Below are positions 16,847 to 24,910 of a stretch of 64,000 nt of DNA, one piece after another. The notes under the pieces are model-generated. The model had not been told where the DNA came from. It worked only from the letters and a program-made list of their open reading frames with translations, and did no database searches. Made by a program: the position numbers and the translations under genes. The stretch covers positions 434,001 to 498,000 of the forward strand of contig NZ_AJVC01000003.1 in assembly GCF_000261365.1 (NCBI RefSeq). The letters are read 5' to 3'. The first letter of the stretch is position 1. Each line of letters opens with the position of its first letter. The stretch is from Herbaspirillum sp. GW103 (GTDB taxonomy: Bacteria; Pseudomonadota; Gammaproteobacteria; Burkholderiales; Burkholderiaceae_D).

Positions 16847-17569
16847 ATGGCCAAGCTGACCCTGGACCGCATCCTGCAATCGCAGGGGTTCGGTTCGCGC
16901 AAATATTGCCGTGAACTCATCGAGGATGGTGAAGTGTCGATTCATGGCGAGGTGGTGGACGACTACCGCGCCACCCCGGATACCAACGGCCTGGTGCTGA
17001 CCATCTTCGAGGAAGAGTGGGAATACCGCGAACACGTCTACATCGCCATCAACAAGCCGCAGAACATCGAATGCTCGCGCAAGCCCAGCCATCATCCGGG
17101 CGTGTTGACGCTGCTGCCGGAACAGTTCACCTGGCGCGACGTGCAGCCGGTGGGGCGGCTGGATCACGACACGACCGGCCTGCTGCTGATGTCCGACGAC
17201 GGCGCGTTCATTCACGCGCAGTCCTCACCCAAGCGCCACGTGCCCAAGGTCTATGCGGCCACCACGGCCGAGCCGGTGACCGAGGCCCTGATCGCGCAAC
17301 TGAAGGCCGGCGTGCAACTGCATGACGAACCGGCGCCGCTGGCGGCTACCCGTTGCCGTCAACTGGGTGAGAACCTGCTGGAAATCGTGCTGGAGCAGGG
17401 CAAGTATCACCAGGTCAAGCGCATGCTGGCCGCAGCCGGCAACCATTGCAGCGCCTTGCAGCGCACCGCCATCGGCGGCTTGCAGCTGGAGGCGCTGGAA
17501 CTGGAAGAAGGGGAGTGGACGTATCTGGATGCCGGGCAGATGGCCTTGCTGGTGCCGGATGCAGAGTAA
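16847..17569 (+). CDS. rsuA: Pseudouridine synthase, RsuA-type
   Basis: 240 residues. The N-terminal S4 RNA-binding domain (LDRILQSQGFGSRKYCRELI) precedes the catalytic domain, where GRLDHDTTGLLLMSDDG holds the active-site aspartate. KYHQVKRMLAAAGN is a second conserved block. RsuA makes pseudouridine 516 in 16S rRNA, and family members RluB/E/F act elsewhere, so the target is by closest resemblance. AAGGAG before the ATG lies inside the end of trmJ. Together the two form an RNA-modification operon. Confidence 0.85.
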   Translation: MAKLTLDRILQSQGFGSRKYCRELIEDGEVSIHGEVVDDYRATPDTNGLVLTIFEEEWEYREHVYIAINKPQNIECSRKPSHHPGVLTLLPEQFTWRDVQPVGRLDHDTTGLLLMSDDGAFIHAQSSPKRHVPKVYAATTAEPVTEALIAQLKAGVQLHDEPAPLAATRCRQLGENLLEIVLEQGKYHQVKRMLAAAGNHCSALQRTAIGGLQLEALELEEGEWTYLDAGQMALLVPDAE

Positions 17570-17577
17570 GCCAGGGC

Positions 17578-17892
17578 TCAGTAACGCAGGGCATCCGCTG
17601 ACAGGGCGCGGCGTTCGTGCAGCACGCGCAGCAGACTGAAGGTGTCATCGCGCGCGCGATAGAACAGAAGGTAAGGGAAGTGATCCAGCCGCCACATCCG
17701 CAGCGAGCGATCCGGCAGAAGGTGGGCATAGCGCCGCGATCCCATGCCGGGTTGCCTTGTCAGGTCGTGTAAGGTGGTGGTGAGTTCTTCCGTGAAGCGT
17801 TCGCCCAGGTGTGGCGAAAGTTCAGTGTAATGGTCGGTGATGTCGAGGATGTCGCGTTGCGCGACGGGGGACAAACGCATGCGCATGCGCAC
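17578..17892 (-). CDS. ParE/RelE-superfamily toxin
   Basis: 104 residues with the ParE pattern: helical start (LSPVAQRDILDITDHY), the segment PGMGSRRYAHLLPDRSLRMW, then strands HFPYLLFYRARDDTFSLLRVLHERR. ParE toxins poison gyrase and RelE toxins cut mRNA, and sequence alone does not settle which. The start region repeats GCGCAT, giving in-frame ATGs at 17892, 17886 and 17880; AGGTG suits the first or second. It lies three bases after the antitoxin stop and is convergent with the rsuA-type gene. Confidence 0.82.
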   Translation of the reverse strand: MRMRMRLSPVAQRDILDITDHYTELSPHLGERFTEELTTTLHDLTRQPGMGSRRYAHLLPDRSLRMWRLDHFPYLLFYRARDDTFSLLRVLHERRALSADALRY

Positions 17893-17895
17893 CTG

Positions 17896-18099
17896 TCATG
17901 CTGTCTTGTTACGGATGCGCTCGCGTAGTTGACTGGCGAGCTCGTCAATGGTGATGTCGATGGCGGGGCCGGATTGCAGGCCCTCGTCGATCAGCGCCAG
18001 AAGCTTTTGCTCTTCCTCTGTCCGCGGGCCGATGGCGGACGGCCCGGCGTCGCGGGCCACAGGGTATTTGTCGGCGAGGAGGTGGGTGGCGGAAGTCAT
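17896..18099 (-). CDS. ParD-like antitoxin
   Basis: 67 residues. The central and C-terminal part (EEEQKLLALIDEGLQSGP then ITIDELASQLRERIR) resembles the toxin-binding tail of ParD-type antitoxins. The N-terminal DNA-binding ribbon is short or divergent. Position directly before the toxin on the same strand supports the role. ATG 18099 is chosen over longer options that would run into non-coding sequence. Such pairs are normally autoregulated through the antitoxin; no operator is identified. Confidence 0.75.
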   Translation of the reverse strand: MTSATHLLADKYPVARDAGPSAIGPRTEEEQKLLALIDEGLQSGPAIDITIDELASQLRERIRNKTA

Positions 18100-18206
18100 T
18101 CGGCGATTATAGACCTGGCCATTTGAAATACCGCTGCCGGTTTTTGCCGGAACCTTGTTCTTTCCGATTTTCCCGAAATTCTTCTGCCCCACCCACTCGC
18201 GCCCGC

Positions 18207-19136
18207 TCAATGCCGCGCGTCACTCGCCTCGCTCGCACCACCCACATCGGCCACGAACAGCTGTGCGCAATCGACCGCATCGAACTCGTAATGCTGGCCG
18301 CAGAAATCGCAGTCGATGGCCAGCTTTTCCATCTGTGACAGTGCCTCAGCCACTTCTTCCTGACCCAGCATCTTCAACATGTTGCCGACCTTCTCGCGCG
18401 AGCAGGAGCAGTGGAATTGCGGATGCACCGGGTCGAAGACGCGGATGGTCTGCTCCCAGAACAGGCGGTGCATCAGCGTGGCGATGTCGGTGGAGAGCAA
18501 TTCCTCGCGCTTCAAGGTATCGCCCAGCATGACCATGTGGTTCCAGTCTTCCAGTTCACCTTCCGGCTTGGCAGTTGGCGCTGCGGTACCGCCAATGGAA
18601 GGCAGCTTCTGCAGCAGCAGGCCGCGCGAGACCTTTTCGTCCGCGGCCAGCCACAGCTTGGTATCGAGCTGTTCGGAGCGCAGCATGTAGTTCTCGATGA
18701 CAGTGGCCACGCTCTCGCCATCCAGCGGCACTACGCCCTGGTAGGCTTGCTGGCCGGGCAGCTTGTCCTTGGGATCGAGCGTGATGACGAAGCGCCCATG
18801 ACCATTGGCGTTGACCAGATCGGTCAGCGTGGCATCGTCAGCCATCTCGGCACCGTCAGCCAGCTTGGCAGTGGCGCGCAGTTGCAGCTCGGAGTCGCAT
18901 TCGACCACCAGCAGCTTGACCGGGCCGTCGCCATGGATCTGCATGACGATCATGCCGTTGAACTTCAGATTGGCCGACAGCAGGGCCGAGGCGGCCAGCA
19001 TTTCGCCCAGGAGCGTACGGACCGCAACGGGATAGTCGCGGCGCGCTTGCACCTGGCGCCAGGTATCGGAAATCTCGACCAGTTCGCCTCGTACGGGCGC
19101 GTTGTCGACCAGGAATTTTTGCAGCGTGTCTTTCAT
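18207..19136 (-). CDS. hslO: Redox-regulated chaperone Hsp33
   Basis: 309 residues. The C-terminal redox switch is intact: CSC at 243-245 and CDFC at 276-279, which bind zinc when reduced and form disulfides on oxidation. The N-terminal domain contains VRTLLGEMLAASALLSANLKF and GDGPVKLLVVEC, typical of Hsp33. It is an ATP-independent holdase protecting proteins during oxidative stress. It is preceded by the carbonic anhydrase gene 20 bases upstream on the same strand, so they may be cotranscribed. Confidence 0.95.
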   Translation of the reverse strand: MKDTLQKFLVDNAPVRGELVEISDTWRQVQARRDYPVAVRTLLGEMLAASALLSANLKFNGMIVMQIHGDGPVKLLVVECDSELQLRATAKLADGAEMADDATLTDLVNANGHGRFVITLDPKDKLPGQQAYQGVVPLDGESVATVIENYMLRSEQLDTKLWLAADEKVSRGLLLQKLPSIGGTAAPTAKPEGELEDWNHMVMLGDTLKREELLSTDIATLMHRLFWEQTIRVFDPVHPQFHCSCSREKVGNMLKMLGQEEVAEALSQMEKLAIDCDFCGQHYEFDAVDCAQLFVADVGGASEASDARH

Positions 19137-19156
19137 CGTTTCCTTTGCTTGACCGC

Positions 19157-19681
19157 TCAGGCTATGCGCTTGAGCTGGGTCTTGAACTGTTGCGCGCGCT
19201 GGACATAGCTGTCGGTGCCCGCCCGCATGCGCGCGATATCTTCTTCACTCAACTGGCGCACCGCCTTGGCGGGAGCACCGATGATCAGGGAGTTGTCGGG
19301 AAACTCCTTGCCCTCGGTGACCAGGGCACCGGCGCCGACCAGGCAGTTCCTGCCGATCTTGGCGCCATTGAGTACCACCGCCTGGATGCCGATGAGCGCA
19401 CCTTCACCGATGGTGCAGCCATGCAGCATGGCTTGGTGCCCGACCGTGACGTTCTTGCCGATCACCATCGGATAGCCCACATCGGTGTGCAGCACCGCCC
19501 CTTCCTGCACGTTGCTGTTCTCACCGATGGTGATGAGCTCATTGTCGCCACGAATGGCCACGTTGAACCAGACGCTGGAATGCGCCTCCATCTTCACCTT
19601 GCCCACGACCGTGGACGACTCGGCCACGAAGGCGGTGTCGTGGATCTCGGGAATGTCCTCTGCCAATTGGTAGATCGCCAT
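19157..19681 (-). CDS. Gamma-type carbonic anhydrase family protein
   Basis: 174 residues forming a left-handed beta helix of hexapeptide repeats. The metal histidines appear in VLHTDVG and GHQAMLHG, as in YrdA and other gamma carbonic anhydrase-like proteins. The terminal helix EEDIARMRAGTDSYVQRA is typical. Enzymatic activity is variable in the family. It is upstream of hslO and divergent from the DUF455 gene. Confidence 0.9.
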   Translation of the reverse strand: MAIYQLAEDIPEIHDTAFVAESSTVVGKVKMEAHSSVWFNVAIRGDNELITIGENSNVQEGAVLHTDVGYPMVIGKNVTVGHQAMLHGCTIGEGALIGIQAVVLNGAKIGRNCLVGAGALVTEGKEFPDNSLIIGAPAKAVRQLSEEDIARMRAGTDSYVQRAQQFKTQLKRIA

Positions 19682-19840
19682 AATAAAATTGTCTCCTCGT
19701 TACCTGCTGGTCGGTGGGTGATGCCTCGGCTCTGCCTTGTCCCGGCTTGCATTATTGGACATTTATCTTCATATTTTTTCATATGGAGGCAAAGTCGGCG
19801 TCCTCAACCGCGTATTCTACCTTCCCTGAAAGTCAGTTCC

Positions 19841-20686
19841 TTGGATCACGTCTCGTCCCCAGATGAAGTCTTTTCATTCACCCGCCTGCGTAGCGCCGCG
19901 CTGTCTTGCCTGAGGGAAACGCATCCTGCGCTCAAGTGCAGTTCCGTGCGGGCCTTGCGCCTTGCCTGGCAGGCGGGGCAGGTAGCGCTGGAAACGGACG
20001 ACCTGGCCGCCACCGAATCTGCCACCGGCATCCCTGGCCGCCCGGCGCGCCCCGAGCTGGTTTCGCCGCTGGAGGTGAAGCATCGTTCCATGGGCACACC
20101 TGAGGGCAGGGCTGCGCTGATCCACGCGCTGGCGCATATCGAGTTCAATGCCATCAACCTGGCGCTGGATGCGCTCTGGCGCTTTGCCGGCATGCCGCGC
20201 CAATTCTATGAAGACTGGCTGCAGGTGGCCGACGAGGAAGCCTATCACTTCAGTTTGTTGGCCGATCATCTGAAGACGCTAGGCTACCGCTATGGCGATT
20301 TCACCGCCCACAACGCCTTGTGGGACATGGCCGAATCGACCAAGGACGACGTCCTGGCCCGTATCGCCCTGGTGCCGCGTACGCTCGAAGCGCGCGGGCT
20401 GGACGCGGCGCCGCCGGTGCGCGCCAAGCTGGCGCAGGCCGGTGACCTGGCGGCCGCCGAGATTCTGGATATCATCATGCGCGACGAGGTCGGCCATGTA
20501 CTCATCGGCAACCGCTGGTTCAACTGGCTGTGCGCGCAGCGCCAGCTTGATCCCGTGACAAGCTTCGCCGAGCTGTGCCGGCGCCACCGGGCGCCGCCGC
20601 TGCGCGGCCCCTTCAATCTGGAGGCGCGCCGCGCGGCTGGCTTTTCTGATGAAGAAATGTTGATGTTCAGCGACGTTTCGCGATGA
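19841..20686 (+). CDS. DUF455 ferritin-like protein
   Basis: About 281 residues. It has helical blocks with possible di-metal ligands: HALAHIEFNAINLALDA, DEEAYHFSLLADHLKTLGY and MRDEVGHVLIGNRWF, the glutamate-histidine pairs expected of ferritin-like folds. The C-terminus has PFNLEARRAAGFSDEEM, a DUF455 hallmark. Function is unknown; some relatives lie near tRNA-modifying genes. No ATG suits the fold's start. TTG 19841 gives the usual length, while ATG 19721 would add 40 unlikely residues, so the start is uncertain. Confidence 0.8.
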   Translation: MDHVSSPDEVFSFTRLRSAALSCLRETHPALKCSSVRALRLAWQAGQVALETDDLAATESATGIPGRPARPELVSPLEVKHRSMGTPEGRAALIHALAHIEFNAINLALDALWRFAGMPRQFYEDWLQVADEEAYHFSLLADHLKTLGYRYGDFTAHNALWDMAESTKDDVLARIALVPRTLEARGLDAAPPVRAKLAQAGDLAAAEILDIIMRDEVGHVLIGNRWFNWLCAQRQLDPVTSFAELCRRHRAPPLRGPFNLEARRAAGFSDEEMLMFSDVSR

Positions 20687-20762
20687 TCGACGGATTTGCA
20701 AGAAATGTAAGCAATTTTCGCAGCGGCAGGCAGGCGCTTGCCGCTGTGCTATCGTCACCCCC

Positions 20763-20780
20763 ATCCCGATAGCTCGGGAT
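20763..20780. repeat. Inverted repeat upstream of the lipoprotein gene
   Basis: ATCCCGA and TCGGGAT separated by TAGC, 30 bases before the lipoprotein start. It is short, perfect and without a T run, so it may be an operator or leader hairpin. Confidence 0.4.
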
Positions 20781-20809
20781 CGTCAACCATGAATGGAAAG
20801 GATGAGAAC

Positions 20810-21157
20810 ATGAACAAGATGTCCAAACTGCTGGCCGGCGTGGCGGTGAGTCTGGCGGCCATTACCCTGCTGGCGGCCTGCCAGAAGAAGGAAGAGCCGG
20901 GTCCGGCCGAAGCGTTGGGCAAGAAGATCGACGGTGCGGTGCAGGACGCCGGCAAGAAACTCGATGAAGTGAGCGGCCAGACCAAGGACCAGGCTTCCGA
21001 GTCCGGTTCCAAGCTCGATGGCGCCATGGACAAGGCCAAGGCCGACGCCAAGGAAGCCTACGAAAAGACCAAGGAAGGCGCCAAGGAGCTGGCCCAGAAG
21101 ACCGGTGAAAAGATGGAAGAAGCCGGTCAGAAGCTGCAGGACGCATCCAAGAAGTAA
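20810..21157 (+). CDS. Small lipoprotein with apolipophorin-like helix
   Basis: 115 residues. A signal sequence ends in the lipobox LLAAC with Cys24 as the lipidated residue. The rest is one long amphipathic, Lys/Glu/Ala-rich helix with repeats of the kind KEAYEKTKEGAKELAQKTGEKMEEAG, comparable to LEA-like or YtjA-type stress proteins. AAAGGA precedes ATG 20810. It is likely a membrane-anchored coiled helix in the periplasm. The function is unknown; stress protection is a guess from composition. Confidence 0.8.
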   Translation: MNKMSKLLAGVAVSLAAITLLAACQKKEEPGPAEALGKKIDGAVQDAGKKLDEVSGQTKDQASESGSKLDGAMDKAKADAKEAYEKTKEGAKELAQKTGEKMEEAGQKLQDASKK

Positions 21158-21198
21158 GCCCACCCTGGCCCCGCCGGAGGCGGTGCAGCCTCATCCGA

Positions 21199-21231
21199 GA
21201 AGCCGTCCCGCTCCCGCCGGACGGCTTCTTG
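21199..21231 (+). terminator. Probable terminator
   Basis: Ten-bp perfect stem GAAGCCGTCC/GGACGGCTTC with a ten-base loop, followed by a poor T run (TTGCTTG). It is the likely end of the lipoprotein transcript. Confidence 0.6.
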
Positions 21232-21258
21232 CTTGCAGGGCGCAAGCGGACGCTGCGC

Positions 21259-22188
21259 TCAGTCGCGGGCGTTGTGGATCAGGTCGATCACCATCTTCTG
21301 GATCGAGGGTTCCAGTGCCAGGGCGACGTGGCCGATGCCGATGACCGGGATGTTCCAGGCGCCCTCCAGGTGGGCCGAGCTTTGCGGCGAGATGATGTTG
21401 TCGTGCTGGGAATAGATCGACACGATGTGGCCCAGCGCATCGGCTTCTTCGGTGGCGGCCAGCTTTTGCAACCATTCGCTGCTGCGTCCTTCTTCGTAGC
21501 GGCCCAGCCAGTTCATTTCACCGCAGTTGATGCCGATGCCGAAGTTGGCAATGGCCGTGCCATGGTGTGGCGTGCCCAGGGTGATCACGCGGGCCACGCG
21601 GTCGCAGCCGTGATCGCGCAGGTAGGCGCGGGCAGCCAGTCCGCCCATGCTGTGGGCGAGGATGACGATCTTTTTCTGCCCGGTCTCGGCCAGTACGCGT
21701 TGCACGGCTGCATGCACCAGGGGCGCGTAGTCATCGATGCTGCCGAAGACCGGTTCCATGTCCAGCGCGTAGTGGGTAATGCGGGCTTCGCGCAGCTCCA
21801 GGCTCATCCAGCGCCAATAGCCGCTGTTGCAGCCGTAGCCGTGGATGAGCAGCACCGGCAGCGAGGTCGTGTCGGGGTAGCTGAACTGTTCGAAGCGCAG
21901 GAAGGGCATGCCCCAGGACGAGCACAGCATGGTGGCGCGGAATTCGCGCAGGAACAGCGTGGCGATCTGCAGCCAGGTGATCTCCACCGGGTTGGAGGTG
22001 CGGCCGCGATAGGGCCAGGTCAGGAAAAAGCTGTTGGCGGTGATTTGGGCGCGCAGCAGCAGCACGATCAGTACGCCCCCTCCTGCAGCGGCCAGGATGG
22101 GCCAGTCGAAATGCCGCAACAGGAAGTAGAACAGGATCGCGATGCCGAACTGGATGAGGAGCAGGGTTCTGGAGATGCGTGAAATCAT
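21259..22188 (-). CDS. Membrane-anchored lipase/esterase (alpha/beta hydrolase)
   Basis: 309 residues. Two N-terminal membrane helices (about 8-24 and 31-46) anchor a hydrolase domain. The domain has the oxyanion segment LLIHGYGCNSGYWRW, the nucleophile elbow LAHSMGGLAARAYL and the lipase-like TLGTPHHGTAIA. The late histidine lies in GIGHVALAL. The fold resembles triacylglycerol lipases and permeabilising esterases; substrate unknown. It is on the same strand as the RDD gene 97 bases upstream. Confidence 0.85.
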   Translation of the reverse strand: MISRISRTLLLIQFGIAILFYFLLRHFDWPILAAAGGGVLIVLLLRAQITANSFFLTWPYRGRTSNPVEITWLQIATLFLREFRATMLCSSWGMPFLRFEQFSYPDTTSLPVLLIHGYGCNSGYWRWMSLELREARITHYALDMEPVFGSIDDYAPLVHAAVQRVLAETGQKKIVILAHSMGGLAARAYLRDHGCDRVARVITLGTPHHGTAIANFGIGINCGEMNWLGRYEEGRSSEWLQKLAATEEADALGHIVSIYSQHDNIISPQSSAHLEGAWNIPVIGIGHVALALEPSIQKMVIDLIHNARD

Positions 22189-22284
22189 GCGGGCGTCGGT
22201 CGGAGGCGGTCAGGTCCAAGGGCATGCGGCTGCAACCCTTCGGCCGAGAGCATAACAGAGCGCGGCGGGGCGCTCATGTCGTCT

Positions 22285-22809
22285 TCATGACTTGGCGTCA
22301 GGCGGACTGTCGGCGGCCCGGGGGCGCGGCGTGAGGTCGACCAGGCGGGTGCCGGCCAGGCGGTCGTGCAGGAACTGGCCATGCGGATCCATGCGCGCGG
22401 TCATGGCCCACAGCAGCAGGTTGGCTGCGGGGATCAGAAACAGCAACCAGGCCTGGCTGCGCGTGAGCGAAGCCAGCGCCAGGCCCGGCAGTATCCACAG
22501 CCAGGCCAGCAGGAAGCGCAGCAGGGCACGCCAGGGGCGCAGCGGCAGGCCGTCGCGGTCGACCACGCGAAAACGCCAGGTCTTCATGGCCAGCGTCTGT
22601 CCGCCGTGGGTCCAGAACCAGATGAAGTAGGCCGCCAGTACCAGGAACAGCCAGCCCTCCAGGGCATGACGCAGGTAAAGCGCGTGGCGCTGCTGCAGCA
22701 GTGTCGAAAACAGCCAGCCCGACATGAACAGCACGCCAAACAGCAGCATGGATTCATAGAGCATGCTGCTCATGCGGCGGCGCAGGGAGGGCGTGGTCAG
22801 TTCCGGCAT
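22285..22809 (-). CDS. RDD family membrane protein
   Basis: 174 residues. RDD features are present: the start LRRRMSSMLYESMLLFGV with the Arg and acidic pair, three to four membrane segments, the loop GGQTLAMKTWRFRVVDRDG, and a C-terminal RMDPHGQFLHDRLAGTRLV block. The start 22809 is supported by CAGGAACC just before it. RDD proteins are mostly of unknown role, with some implicated in sodium/proton exchange. It is downstream of the DUF3106 gene after a 253-base gap on the same strand. Confidence 0.85.
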   Translation of the reverse strand: MPELTTPSLRRRMSSMLYESMLLFGVLFMSGWLFSTLLQQRHALYLRHALEGWLFLVLAAYFIWFWTHGGQTLAMKTWRFRVVDRDGLPLRPWRALLRFLLAWLWILPGLALASLTRSQAWLLFLIPAANLLLWAMTARMDPHGQFLHDRLAGTRLVDLTPRPRAADSPPDAKS

Positions 22810-23062
22810 GGTTCCTGTGGATTCCGTTCTGGATGAGGTGATCTGAAGCCATCGGCGCGTGGTGAGCGACATGGCCGCCAGATGGTAATGCAATCAGGCG
22901 CGCTTGCCTATGCGCATGCTTGAGGCAGGGCAAGAATGTGCATCATGCGCTGAGTGGTCCTGGCGATGGATGTGCCAATGCCGCCGCATGCAGGGGGGGG
23001 CGGCGGCAGGAATGGCGAGAAGGTAGGGGCAGCAGGTGAAAGCGGGCAGTATCTGCCCGGGC

Positions 23063-23923
23063 TTACTTGCTATCGTTCGATACCGTGGTCCCAGGGACGA
23101 CGGCTGCACTGACGGCCACGGTCGTGGGTGCCGATGCCGTCGGCGCCATCGCGGGCACCGGGGTGGCTTGCGAGCCCGGCACCAGCGCAGGCGCCGGTGC
23201 TGTGGCAGGGGTGGGGGCGGGGACGACAGGCAACGGCCGGTCCAGTGCCTCGGCGGGCAACTGGATGGCCGGGGCTGCCGCAGAGGGCGAGGTCGGCAAC
23301 TTGGCCACGCGTCTGGGCAGCCGGGATTCGGCCAGCTTCTTTTTCTGTTCTTCGGAAAGCTGCTGGTACTTGGCCCATTGCTCGTGCTTTTCTTCCGCAT
23401 CCAGCTTCTTGGCGCGGGCGTAATTGGTACGGGCGGCGCTGCGCTCGGCCGGCGTGAGCTTGACCCAGTCGCGCATGCGCTCGTGCAGGCGCTGTTGTGC
23501 TTCCGGCTTCATCCTGGTGTAGCGCTTGCCGATTTCCAGCCATTTTTCCCGCTGCAGCTCACTCATGCGCGGCCATTCGCCGGTCAGCGGTTCCAGGGCC
23601 TGGCGCTGGGCGGGCGACAGGTTGGCCCAGGCCAGCTTGTTCTCCGGTTTGCGGGCAGCAGACTTGCCGGTCGACTTGTTGGCATGCGTGGCAGCGGCTG
23701 CCGGCGCGGGGGACGGTGTCGTCGCTGTTGTGCCGGGGGCGGCAGCCGGTGCCGGGGTGACGCTGGCTGCTGCCGGTGCTGCAGCGGTCGGGGTGCTTTG
23801 CGCCGGCGCATTCTGTGCCACGGTCCAGGCGCAGCTCAATCCACCGGCCAGCACCGCCAGCGCCAGCGCAATGCGCCAGGGGCGAACGCAAGCCTTTGCA
23901 GCAGTGCCGGTGGTCTTGTGCAT
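23063..23923 (-). CDS. DUF3106 exported protein
   Basis: 286 residues. A signal segment (ALALAVLAGGLSC) is followed by an Ala/Pro/Thr-rich linker, then the DUF3106 helical region. That region carries repeated short motifs LSPAQRQALEPL, MSELQREKWLEIG and LTPAERSAAR. The C-terminal 90 residues are again Ala/Pro-rich. It is probably periplasmic, and its function is unknown. It lies four bases after the DUF3619 gene, third in an operon headed by a sigma factor. AAGGGA precedes ATG 23923 at a long spacing. Confidence 0.82.
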   Translation of the reverse strand: MHKTTGTAAKACVRPWRIALALAVLAGGLSCAWTVAQNAPAQSTPTAAAPAAASVTPAPAAAPGTTATTPSPAPAAAATHANKSTGKSAARKPENKLAWANLSPAQRQALEPLTGEWPRMSELQREKWLEIGKRYTRMKPEAQQRLHERMRDWVKLTPAERSAARTNYARAKKLDAEEKHEQWAKYQQLSEEQKKKLAESRLPRRVAKLPTSPSAAAPAIQLPAEALDRPLPVVPAPTPATAPAPALVPGSQATPVPAMAPTASAPTTVAVSAAVVPGTTVSNDSK

Positions 23924-23927
23924 CGTC

Positions 23928-24335
23928 TTATTGTCCCTTTTCGGCCAGGTAGGCGTTGAAACCATGATCCAGATAAGCCGACAGCGGCAGCTCGTCGGAG
24001 AGTACGGCCGCATCGATGTCAGCCAGGTAGCTCACGCGCTTGGCGTGTTCGTGCTGATAGATGCCGGCGAACAGAACGATGCCCAGCAGCAGCGGGGCAG
24101 CCACGCCCAGGCGATTCCACCACGACGGTTTTTCGGATGACATCATGGCGCCACCCAGGGCACCGGCCAGCACGGGCTGCTGCACGCGCACGTGGATCGG
24201 CGCCTGCTTCTTGCGCGCCAGCGCGACGCGGCGGGCCGCCGCCAGGCTTTGCAACGTGTCGTCGGACAGATTGTCCAGATTGGCGTCAAGCGCCAGCTTC
24301 ACCTTGTAGGCGAACTGCATTTCCTTGTTGGTCAT
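23928..24335 (-). CDS. DUF3619 single-pass membrane protein, possible anti-sigma factor
   Basis: 135 residues. A cytoplasmic N-terminal helical part (FAYKVKLALDANLDNLSDDTLQSLAAAR) precedes one membrane helix (VAAPLLLGIVLFAGIYQH, about 78-95) and a short periplasmic tail. ATG 24335 overlaps the TGA of the sigma factor gene, showing translational coupling. The layout mirrors sigma/anti-sigma pairs, but no zinc-binding HxxxCxxC motif is present. The anti-sigma role is inferred only from topology and position. Confidence 0.8.
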   Translation of the reverse strand: MTNKEMQFAYKVKLALDANLDNLSDDTLQSLAAARRVALARKKQAPIHVRVQQPVLAGALGGAMMSSEKPSWWNRLGVAAPLLLGIVLFAGIYQHEHAKRVSYLADIDAAVLSDELPLSAYLDHGFNAYLAEKGQ

Positions 24336-24910
24336 AATGAGATTCCTTTGGCTCTGAGAGCTTGAGCCAGCGCGTGTGTTGCGCGGGAGCAATGGGTTTT
24401 GACGCTACCTTCGGAGCAACCCATGGCGGCGGCTGTTTCCGCCACGTCCATGTCCTGCCAGTAACGCATCAGGAACGCTTCCCGTTGACGTGTCGGCAGC
24501 TTTTGTATCTCGGCATCGATGAGGTTCAGGGTCTGCTCGCGCTCGACCTTGTCGGCGCTGGATTCGGCCGCTTCCGTGCCGTCTGCCGACTCCAGGCTCT
24601 CGAGCAGGTCGAAATCCTCGCCGCCCTCGCCGTCGCCGCCATTGCCGCCAAAGCTGGAGAACAGGCTGACCCAGGTGTTGCGCACCTTTTCGCGGCGGAA
24701 GAAATCGTGAATGGTGTTCTGCAGGATGCGCTGGAACAGCATCGGCAGTTCCTCGACCGGCTTGTCGCCGTATTTCTCGGCCAGCTTGATCATTGCATCC
24801 TGAACGACGTCCAGCGCCACTTCATCCTTGCGCACGGCATACACCGCCTGTTTGAAGGCGCGGCGTTCGACACTTTCAAGAAAATCGGAGAGTTCTTTGT
24901 CAGTTGCCAT
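24332..24910 (-). CDS. RNA polymerase sigma factor (ECF-like)
   Basis: 192 residues. Region 2 is visible as DEVALDVVQDAMIKLAEKY and LFQRILQNTIHDFFRREKV. Region 4 is LPTRQREAFLMRYWQDMDVAETA followed by GCSEGSVKTHCSRATHAL. An unusual Gly/Glu/Asp-rich insert of about 40 residues (GGNGGDGEGGED onward) separates the two. It heads an operon with DUF3619 and DUF3106. Its stimulus and promoters are unknown, although the insert and partners are shared features in Burkholderiales as I recall. Confidence 0.88.
   Translation of the reverse strand: MATDKELSDFLESVERRAFKQAVYAVRKDEVALDVVQDAMIKLAEKYGDKPVEELPMLFQRILQNTIHDFFRREKVRNTWVSLFSSFGGNGGDGEGGEDFDLLESLESADGTEAAESSADKVEREQTLNLIDAEIQKLPTRQREAFLMRYWQDMDVAETAAAMGCSEGSVKTHCSRATHALAQALRAKGISL

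Noticed and set aside
19145..19840. Upstream extension of the DUF455 frame across the carbonic anhydrase gene
   Set aside because: It is antisense to a conserved gene and not part of the DUF455 fold. The start was set at 19841.
22985..23005. Run of eight G near 22993
   Set aside because: Homopolymer in a non-coding gap with no pairing partner; could be a phase-variable tract, but no gene depends on it.
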